DNA of 31,977 nucleotides, taken from the NCBI GenBank assembly GCA_937915825.1, contig CALGGT010000100.1, forward strand, positions 1 to 31,977, read 5' to 3'. The notes below the pieces were generated by a model that was given only the letters and a program-made list of their open reading frames with translations, ran no database searches and was not told the origin of the DNA. Positions 15,244-21,060 of the stretch are shown here, in pieces (positions within the stretch are counted from its first letter, which is position 1; every line of letters starts with the position of its first letter). The position numbers were made by a program, and so were the translations under genes. This DNA is from an uncultured Eubacterium sp. (GTDB taxonomy: Bacteria; Bacillota; Clostridia; Lachnospirales; Lachnospiraceae).

Positions 15244-16452
15244 TCAGGATTTATAATTCGGATCATTCTCCGAAGATTTATCTCTTCGATCCAAGGTTTT
15301 CTCTCCACGCTTATCCCAGCGTTTTTCCGGAGATCTTGCGTTCTTTCTCTCGTTCTTCTTATCGGAACGCCGGTCGGATCTGGAAGGATCCTTTTTCACA
15401 ACCTTCTTCCGATCCGGTTTCCGTTCCTTATTTCGATCCGTTTTCCGTTCCTTATTCCGATCCGGTTTTCCTTCCACCTTTTTAGAGTCCTTCTTTCGGT
15501 TCAACGTATCGTGCTTGTCTGTCTTTTCAAGCTGTTTGGTTTTTTCTCCTTTTCCGGGATCCACCTTTTTCCCGCTTTCTTTTTGATCCAAGGAATTCTC
15601 ATTCGAAACCGGCTCTTGCGTTTTCGGCTTTTTAGGAACCGGGAACGTTAACTCTTTTACATCAAAGGAGCGTAATTCTTTATCTCCGTTTGCCTGCTCC
15701 ACCAGAACACTTACGGATTGTTTTAATACGTTGACGTTCTGAACCTCTCCATACAACTCATCCGGTGTATGCACGGCATGTCCTACCTTCGGAAGATTCT
15801 TGTTCATTTCCTCATACAGATCTTCCTCATTCTTCAGACAGCACATCAGACGTCCGCAGACACCGGAAATCTTCGTAGGATTCAGTGAAATCCCCTGTTC
15901 CTTCGCCATTTTAATGGATACCGGCGCAAAACAACTTAAATACCCATGACAGCATAACTCTCTACCGCAAATCCCAAGACCGCCCAGGATCTTCGTCTCA
16001 TCCCGTACGCCAATCTGTCGCAATTCAATTCTGGTATGAAATTCAAAGGCCAGATCCTTCACCAGATCACGGAAATCCACCCGACCGTCCGCCACAAAAT
16101 AAAACAATAGCTTACCCCGGTCTAAGGTATATTCGGACTCCACCAATTTCATGTCCATGCCCCGCTCCAGGATCTTTTCCTTACAAATTCGAAACGCTTC
16201 CTTCTCCGCATCCCGATTGGCTAACTCCGTTTTGGTATCTTCCTCTGTGGCAGTTCTGACAAAGGTGCCTGCCATCTCTCCAATATTTTCTTCCTCCATG
16301 GCAACCGATGACATGATCACCGTTCCATATTCCAAACCCTTTTGTGTCTCCGCTACAACATGGGCTCCTCTCTTTAACTCCAAGTCATCCGGGATTTCAA
16401 AGTATTTCAACTTTCCTACTTGGCGTAATCTTACCCCGATAATATTTTTCAA
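15244..16452 (-). CDS. ricT: PSP1-domain protein RicT (YaaT) with long basic tail
   Basis: 402 residues; the start is a TTG at 16450-16452 behind AAAGGAAG. RicT is part of the iron-sulfur RicAFT complex that directs RNase Y in mRNA processing. The PSP1 core (about 1-250) has IELRQIGVRDETKILGGLGI followed by CGRELCCHGYLSCF, and GVCGRLMCCLKNE; these cysteines are candidate cluster ligands. After about residue 255 the protein has a ~145-residue disordered tail of Lys/Arg/Asp/Glu with a short tandem repeat (PDRNKERK). B. subtilis YaaT is only about 275 residues, so the tail is an addition that could bind RNA. Lies between holB and trmN6-like, as in B. subtilis. Confidence 0.93.
   Translation of the reverse strand: MKNIIGVRLRQVGKLKYFEIPDDLELKRGAHVVAETQKGLEYGTVIMSSVAMEEENIGEMAGTFVRTATEEDTKTELANRDAEKEAFRICKEKILERGMDMKLVESEYTLDRGKLLFYFVADGRVDFRDLVKDLAFEFHTRIELRQIGVRDETKILGGLGICGRELCCHGYLSCFAPVSIKMAKEQGISLNPTKISGVCGRLMCCLKNEEDLYEEMNKNLPKVGHAVHTPDELYGEVQNVNVLKQSVSVLVEQANGDKELRSFDVKELTFPVPKKPKTQEPVSNENSLDQKESGKKVDPGKGEKTKQLEKTDKHDTLNRKKDSKKVEGKPDRNKERKTDRNKERKPDRKKVVKKDPSRSDRRSDKKNERKNARSPEKRWDKRGEKTLDRRDKSSENDPNYKS
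15411..15480. repeat. 24-bp in-frame tandem repeat in the RicT tail
   Basis: Units at 15411-15434 and 15435-15458 differ at very few positions; a third, partial copy follows at 15459-15480. Each unit encodes eight residues of the type KPDRNKER. Such repeats can change copy number by slippage without breaking the frame. Confidence 0.8.
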
Positions 16453-16512
16453 CTTCTTTCTTCCTTTCTACGGCCTGGTATCGTACATGAACCGAGTCAC
16501 TTCCCGGATCCC

Positions 16513-17499
16513 CTAAGATTTCATGGTTAGCAGCATCAATTCCATTGCTACATCAAAATTCACATTGGCCTTTAGTCGCATTTTGGCCTTATCAAACGCC
16601 GTTAAGATCTCCTCGATCTTCTCATAATCCAGACTGCTGGCTGCGGCGGAGATGGCGTGAATCTCCCCCTGGAAGATCAAAGGATTAATATTGTTTGTTG
16701 CTTTAAATACCAGAATATCCCGATACCAAAGAATCATCAGATCAATATAATCCCGGATCTCGTCTCCCTTTTCCCCAATCTCATGCAAAACTTCCATTGC
16801 ATCCGGAATTTCCAGCGTCTTAATATTTTTCAAAAGATACATGGTTTTGTTCTTCTTATCTTCGAAATCTTCCGACTCCATATAGCGAATGGCTTTCCCC
16901 AGATTTCCCTGGGCAAATACCGCGCAGGTTTTCGCCCGGTAATCCGTAGCATCGTAGCGATCGATCAAATACCGTTCCACCGTCGCCATGGTCAACGGAC
17001 GAAAATCCAACTTCATGCACCGGGATTGAATGGTGGGCAACAGGGAATCAATGTTACTGGTAAGCAGGATGATGATTCCATATTCCGGGGGCTCCTCAAT
17101 GGTTTTTAGCAACGCATTCTGTGCCGCTTCGGTCATTTTCTCCGATTCCGGTACAATGAATATTTTATACGGACTGTTGTAAGGCCGGATCTGCATGGGA
17201 GATACGATCTTTTCTCTTACGTCGTCTACGCCAATGCTGGATAATTCTCTCTTAACAATACAGACGTCCGGTTGATTCCTGGATTCAATCTGTTTACAGG
17301 AAGGACATACGCCGCACGGACGCACCTCATCCGACGTACATTGCAAACCGGCCGCGAAGGTTTTGGCAACGGTTTCCTTTCCACAGCCCACTTCGCCTTG
17401 AAAAATATAGGCATGAAACGGTTTATCTTCCTGAATTGCCTGCTGCAAGTGTTCCTTTATATCATCATGACCCATGATCTCCGAAAATTTAAACATCAT
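16513..17499 (-). CDS. holB: DNA polymerase III delta' subunit (clamp loader)
   Basis: 328 residues from an ATG at 17499 (adjacent ATG at 17496 also possible); earlier in-frame starts lack a ribosome site. Part of the clamp-loader that puts the sliding clamp on DNA. Visible: FSEIMGHDDIKEHL, P-loop-like FQGEVGCGKETVAKTFAAGL, zinc module with four Cys (LQC, then PCGVCPSC), AAQNALLKTIEEPPEYGIII, and the SRC motif in TIQSRCMKLDF. The C-terminal ~120 residues form the helical collar. The P-loop keeps GxxGxGK. Same place as holB in the B. subtilis tmk-holB-yaaT block. Confidence 0.93.
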   Translation of the reverse strand: MMFKFSEIMGHDDIKEHLQQAIQEDKPFHAYIFQGEVGCGKETVAKTFAAGLQCTSDEVRPCGVCPSCKQIESRNQPDVCIVKRELSSIGVDDVREKIVSPMQIRPYNSPYKIFIVPESEKMTEAAQNALLKTIEEPPEYGIIILLTSNIDSLLPTIQSRCMKLDFRPLTMATVERYLIDRYDATDYRAKTCAVFAQGNLGKAIRYMESEDFEDKKNKTMYLLKNIKTLEIPDAMEVLHEIGEKGDEIRDYIDLMILWYRDILVFKATNNINPLIFQGEIHAISAAASSLDYEKIEEILTAFDKAKMRLKANVNFDVAMELMLLTMKS

Positions 17500-17573
17500 A
17501 TCACGCCCTTTCTCAATTTTTCCTACCTGCATCTGCATCTGTTTCCTATCTTTTCACCCACATCATCAGTATA

Positions 17574-18170
17574 TCATTCTTTTGACTCTACGTCAAAGAT
17601 TCTTTGTTCCACCGCCGCCAGTGTCTCTTCCAGATCCAGATTTTCAAAATGTTCCGTAATGCCGGCTTTTCTTAAGTTCTCCTCCGAAAAATCCTTCTCG
17701 TCCGCCTCAAACCGTCGATCCACCTCTTCCATACAGGGGTTTTTTTCCTTTCGTTCTCTGGCATAAGCCCGCTCCCTGCGAATGGCGGGATCTAACGTAA
17801 TATACAAAGGAACCACCTGGCCCGCACCGTAAAAATCCCGGATCTTTACATATCCTTCCAGTGTGCTGATCATAAGATAAGAGGAACGGCCGGCCGGATC
17901 CACACTTCCATCCTCCGCGGTAAAATAATACCAGTCCCCTTTCTTCGTATGATACACTCTTTTTTCAAGGATCTTCCCTGCCTCCTCCAGAGCAAGCATG
18001 GTTTCCTCCGATACAAAGTGATATTCTCTTCCATCCTCTTCTCCTTGACGAATGGGACGGGTTGTATACGTAACCACCGGCAAAAGTTCCGAATGTGCTT
18101 CTCTTAATTTTGCGTAGATCGTATCTTTCCCCGATGCGCTTTTCCCCATTAAGATATAGATTTTACCCAT
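17574..18170 (-). CDS. Guanylate-kinase-fold nucleotide kinase, divergent
   Basis: 198 residues from the ATG at 18170 (GAGAGG upstream), overlapping the decarboxylase stop by 8 bases. P-loop GKSASGKDTI; nucleotide-binding segment VVTYTTRPIRQGEEDGREYHF, close to guanylate kinase consensus TTRxxRxGExxGxxYxF. It departs from true guanylate kinase further on: the usual G-x-Y-Y-G-T element is replaced by YHTKKGDWYYFT, and the LDID-type strand with its Asp is replaced by SSYLMISTLEGYVKI. So the fold is clear but GMP specificity is not. It occupies the slot held by thymidylate kinase (tmk) in B. subtilis. Role in nucleotide phosphorylation inferred; not named gmk for this reason. Confidence 0.8.
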   Translation of the reverse strand: MGKIYILMGKSASGKDTIYAKLREAHSELLPVVTYTTRPIRQGEEDGREYHFVSEETMLALEEAGKILEKRVYHTKKGDWYYFTAEDGSVDPAGRSSYLMISTLEGYVKIRDFYGAGQVVPLYITLDPAIRRERAYARERKEKNPCMEEVDRRFEADEKDFSEENLRKAGITEHFENLDLEETLAAVEQRIFDVESKE

Positions 18171-19599
18171 TGCCATCCTCTCTTCCATCCGAAACCAATA
18201 CTCTCACATTTCCATGGGTAAGTCCATAGATTTTTAAATGACTTTCCACGGCCTTCTCCAAAAAGGAAATCTGTTCTTCTCCCCAGATCTCTCCCGGCAG
18301 GATCTGAGGAATGCCCGGAGGATAAACCAATACCTTCTCTCCGCAGATCCTCCCCTTCGCCTCTTTCAGCGGTACCAATTCTTTCTCACATCCATCCGTC
18401 TCCCAGGGTTCTCTTGCCTTTTCGGGAATCCGGATCTCTGGCATTTCCGCCCCCACATCCTTCTTAAATCCATTGGTTTTTCTGTCATCCATGGATACTT
18501 TTTCTTCCTCCTCCAACGACAACAACGCCTTTTCAAACGCCGAAAAATTCCCATCTACATCCCCTATGGTAAACATCGCCAACACATTATTTAGGGTAGA
18601 CATTTCGGTTTCAATTCCAAACTCTTCCCGAAGCCGTCGGGCAAGTTCCGGCGGGGACATTTTTCCCTCCGGCAGGATCACAACTTTCCCCGGATCCTTC
18701 TTCTCATCTTCTAATAAAGTAAAATACCGGCATCCTCGTCCCACTTCATACAGGTGATCCAACCGGTCTTCAAAGGTTTTCTTCCGATCCTCGGAAAGCC
18801 GTTCCATATCCTCCAAACAACCTTCCATCCCTGCCATTAACAAATACGAAGGGCTGCTGCTCTGGAAGATCCCCAATCCCTGTTCCAACGTTTCTTTTCG
18901 TATCCGTTCAAAGGATCCTACATGCAGCAACGCGCTTTGGGTCAAGGCCGGCAGCGTTTTATGCAAACTTTGTACCACAAGATCCGCCGAGGCTTTAACT
19001 CCGGATTCAAACCGATCCCCATAAAGCAGGGATAAATGGGCTCCGTGAGCCTCGTCTACGATCAGAGGGATCTTTCTTTTATGTACGATCTTTGCTATGG
19101 TTGTTAACTCCGACACATATCCTTCATAGGTGGGACTGGTTAAGATCACGGCCTTCACCTTCGGAAAACGCTCCAGGGCCTCTTCCACCTCTTTCCCGGT
19201 AATTCCCGCATAAATCCCCGGCTGTATCTCCTTAGGTTGGATATAACGGGGGCGAAGTCGCCTTACATGAAGGCTGTCGTATACGGATTTATGGCAATTT
19301 CTTGCGATCAATACTTCATCCTGATCTCTCACACTTCCCCAAATCGCACTGTGAATGCCGGAAGTGCTGCCATTTACCAGCAGATAGCTGGCCTCTCCTC
19401 CATAAAACCTTGCGAACCGATCCTGCAACTCCTTTATGATCCCCTCGGGATGATGCAGATCATCCGTTCCCTCGATCTCCGTTACATCGATTTCATAGGG
19501 ATTGCCCATATTATAAACCGGATTTCTCTTATGTCCCGGCATATGTAACGGAATCATGGAAGATTCTTTTATACGATTTAGTGTATCTCGTATTCCCAT
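18163..19599 (-). CDS. Orn/Lys/Arg decarboxylase-family PLP enzyme (YaaO-like)
   Basis: 478 residues from the ATG at 19599; the frame is open upstream to about 19698 but without a usable start. Fold-I PLP enzyme of the basic amino acid decarboxylase family lacking the wing domain of the inducible enzymes. Motifs: IPLHMPGHKRNPV, LVNGSTSGIHSAIWG, LIARNCHKSVYDSL, PLIVDEAHGAHL, and the PLP lysine in VVQSLHKTLPALTQSALLH, then IFQSSSPSYLL. A charged, poorly conserved stretch lies around residues 365-410. It would make a polyamine precursor (agmatine, cadaverine or putrescine); substrate not determinable. First gene of the holB block as yaaO is in B. subtilis. Its start lies inside a 22-codon leader ORF (19578-19646) with the strongest ribosome site on the transcript. 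Confidence 0.88.
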   Translation of the reverse strand: MGIRDTLNRIKESSMIPLHMPGHKRNPVYNMGNPYEIDVTEIEGTDDLHHPEGIIKELQDRFARFYGGEASYLLVNGSTSGIHSAIWGSVRDQDEVLIARNCHKSVYDSLHVRRLRPRYIQPKEIQPGIYAGITGKEVEEALERFPKVKAVILTSPTYEGYVSELTTIAKIVHKRKIPLIVDEAHGAHLSLLYGDRFESGVKASADLVVQSLHKTLPALTQSALLHVGSFERIRKETLEQGLGIFQSSSPSYLLMAGMEGCLEDMERLSEDRKKTFEDRLDHLYEVGRGCRYFTLLEDEKKDPGKVVILPEGKMSPPELARRLREEFGIETEMSTLNNVLAMFTIGDVDGNFSAFEKALLSLEEEEKVSMDDRKTNGFKKDVGAEMPEIRIPEKAREPWETDGCEKELVPLKEAKGRICGEKVLVYPPGIPQILPGEIWGEEQISFLEKAVESHLKIYGLTHGNVRVLVSDGREDGNG

Positions 19600-19646
19600 A
19601 GGCTTTGCCAAATCCTTTCCGGATGCACCGTTTCGATCGTGTACAT
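19578..19646 (-). CDS. 22-codon leader ORF overlapping the decarboxylase start
   Basis: ATG at 19646 follows a strong GGAGGAG (19653-19659) at 6-nt spacing. The frame (beginning MYTIETVHPER) ends at TAA 19578-19580, 20 bases inside the decarboxylase gene, whose own ATG (19599) has only a distant GGAAAGGA. The arrangement predicts translational coupling: ribosomes ending the leader are well placed to restart. An alternative is that a frameshift, biological or in the data, separates a longer decarboxylase N-terminus from its ribosome site. Confidence 0.45.
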   Translation of the reverse strand: MYTIETVHPERIWQSLWEYEIH

Positions 19647-19688
19647 AAATTACTCCTCCATTTATAAATTTTTCGATACCACAACGAT

Positions 19689-19717
19689 ATTGTACCACGA
19701 TACAAAAGAAGATTCAA
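19689..19717 (-). promoter_or_regulatory. Promoter for the decarboxylase-holB-rsmI block
   Basis: Minus strand: TTGAAT (19712-19717), 17-nt spacer, TACAAT (19689-19694). The predicted start lies about 35 bases before the leader ORF. The -35 is made from the last codons of the antitoxin-like remnant (Leu-Asn of TALNLL). Confidence 0.7.
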
Positions 19718-19807
19718 GGCGGTATCCCCCGAAGGATAGATCGACCACCTGTATGATCCTGCAACCGCATCTGCTACCTTTGACGAATCCACTGCCACCT
19801 CATCACC
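19706..19807 (-). pseudogene. Remnant of a DUF6088/AbiEi-type antitoxin gene
   Basis: Minus-strand frame encoding VAVDSSKVADAVAGSYRWSI then YPSGDTALNLL. This resembles the core of DUF6088/AbiEi-like antitoxin-related proteins, where a 'VAxAIAxxxxWxIxPSGDTALNxLGLSTQVP' segment is characteristic. Similarity starts after an in-frame stop (TGA just upstream) and ends abruptly at LNLL, where the continuation GLSTQVP is replaced by the decarboxylase promoter and leader. About 31 codons remain, with no toxin gene beside it. The short length makes the assignment tentative. Confidence 0.5.
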
Positions 19808-19858
19808 TCACTTGTTCGTTATAAATACTATGCATAGTTTCTATCAATAAAAAGAGCT

Positions 19859-19891
19859 ATTCTTTTGGCGGGGTTGTATTCCATGAGGGGG
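19859..19891 (+). repeat. Solo arm of the palindromic element (copy R1)
   Basis: 33 bp, identical to 19951-19983 except for one base (GGCGGG versus GGCAGG). It is a direct copy 92 bp upstream of the full element, without its own inverted partner. The 59 bases between the copies (19892-19950) contain no gene or structure that I can recognise. Confidence 0.85.
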
Positions 19892-19950
19892 ATTTATATT
19901 TGACCGGTTTCCGCGTTTTTGAACTACGTCTGAAATGAGAGTACGCTTGC

Positions 19951-20092
19951 ATTCTTTTGGCAGGGTTGTATTCCATGAGGGGGCATTTGCGACCGTCAGC
20001 ACTTAATGAGCGCGTAGCGCGAATTTTGTACTGCTACGGTCGCATTTTAGCGAGAGCGAGCCCCCGAATGGAATACAACCCACGCCAAAAAT
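19951..20092. repeat. 142-bp nested palindromic repeat element
   Basis: Outer arms 19951-19983 and 20061-20092 are inverted copies sharing the core GGGTTGTATTCCAT, with five or so differences over about 32 bp. Inside them a second stem pairs 19988-20001 with 20032-20044 (12-13 bp, one bulge), and the centre contains CGCG-TAG-CGCG (20011-20021). The whole can fold into one long cruciform or RNA hairpin. It lies between divergent transcription units, so it is not a terminator for either. It resembles a REP/MITE-like non-coding repeat with no ORF of its own. Confidence 0.85.
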
Positions 20093-20113
20093 CCCAGCGC
20101 ACCTCCATTTCTT

Positions 20114-20142
20114 TTGACATTCCCCCTCCCCTGATATATAAT
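20114..20142 (+). promoter_or_regulatory. Perfect-consensus promoter for the membrane protein/helicase pair
   Basis: TTGACA (20114-20119), 17-nt pyrimidine-rich spacer, TATAAT (20137-20142): full consensus at ideal spacing. The predicted start is at about 20149, giving a 45-nt leader to the ATG at 20194. It begins 21 bp after the palindromic element ends. Confidence 0.85.
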
Positions 20143-20193
20143 AATAGAGATGTAAAACTGCAACCCAAAAACCTATATCAGAAAGGATTTTCT

Positions 20194-21060
20194 ATGACCC
20201 CTATCACAGATATCACAGATATCACCGGTATCACAGGTGTATTAACCTCTTTGAATTTTTCCGGCCCTTTTATTTTCAGCATGATCTTCGTAGCGTTGAT
20301 CTGCGTGATCGTTCCTTTTGCCATGCTGATCTATCTACGTACGAAAAAAGGAGGCGAGCTTCGCTCCTTTGTTTACGGATTGGGCATTTATTTTTTCATT
20401 TCCTTTATTGCCCTGCAATTGTTTCACGGACTATTTTTCCGGATTCCCGGAATGGTAAATGTATTTACCCCCAAAAACCACCCCATTTACTATGGTTTCT
20501 ATTTTGCTTTTGTGACCGCTTTATTTGGCGTGCTTGCCAACTTCGCAGGACTTACCTATGCCATGAAAAAAGCCAAAGGAAAAGAAGATTATACTCTGTA
20601 TAGCATCGGATATGCAGGCTTTGAAATGATCGCCTACGGATCTTCTTTGTTTATGAGTAATGTGGTATTGGTCCTGATGATCCGATCCATGGGATATGAA
20701 ACATACATGAAACGATTGAATCTCAGTGCCGATAAACAGGCGTATTATGAAAAGGCCCTGCGCACCCTGTCCGAAACCCCGGCTTACGATAACTACTTAA
20801 CCGGTATTCATCGCATCCTGATATTTGTGGTGCAGATCGCTGTGATCTTCCTGATGATGGAAGGAATCCGCACCGGGAAAAAGGCTTTGTTTTTCGGACT
20901 TGCATTTCTTTGTCAATTTCTCTGTTTCCTTCCGGACTATTTGCTAAGCGCCGGAACCATTCCCGATACCAAGACCATGGTAGCCTGGGAACTGATCCCC
21001 ATGGCTCTTACCATTCTTCTGGTTTATCGTAAGATCCCGAAATCCGAGAGGTCTCTGTAA
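20194..21060 (+). CDS. Polytopic membrane protein, distant YhfC-family relative
   Basis: 288 residues from the ATG at 20194, with GAAAGGA upstream; a longer frame from 19957 would translate the palindromic repeat and is rejected. The N-terminus has a short repeat (TDITDITGITG). About seven TM helices: ~23-50, ~60-82, ~108-130, ~145-165, ~215-235, ~240-260, ~270-285. The spacing and the helix YSIGYAGFEMIAYG resemble YhfC-family predicted glutamic intramembrane proteases (GxGHGGxEAI). However, the upstream Glu-Glu pair expected on the preceding helix is absent; the region reads ALFGVLANFAGLTYAMKK. It may be a non-catalytic homologue. TAATG overlap with the helicase gene indicates co-translation. 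Confidence 0.5.
   Translation: MTPITDITDITGITGVLTSLNFSGPFIFSMIFVALICVIVPFAMLIYLRTKKGGELRSFVYGLGIYFFISFIALQLFHGLFFRIPGMVNVFTPKNHPIYYGFYFAFVTALFGVLANFAGLTYAMKKAKGKEDYTLYSIGYAGFEMIAYGSSLFMSNVVLVLMIRSMGYETYMKRLNLSADKQAYYEKALRTLSETPAYDNYLTGIHRILIFVVQIAVIFLMMEGIRTGKKALFFGLAFLCQFLCFLPDYLLSAGTIPDTKTMVAWELIPMALTILLVYRKIPKSERSL

Noticed and set aside
19529..19798. An 89-codon minus-strand frame taken as an intact gene
   Set aside because: Only its first ~31 codons look like a known family; the rest is the promoter, leader and decarboxylase coding sequence read out of frame.
19957..20193. A longer N-terminus for the membrane protein, starting at 19957
   Set aside because: It would translate the palindromic repeat and pass through the promoter; the ATG at 20194 has a good ribosome site and a typical hydrophobic start.
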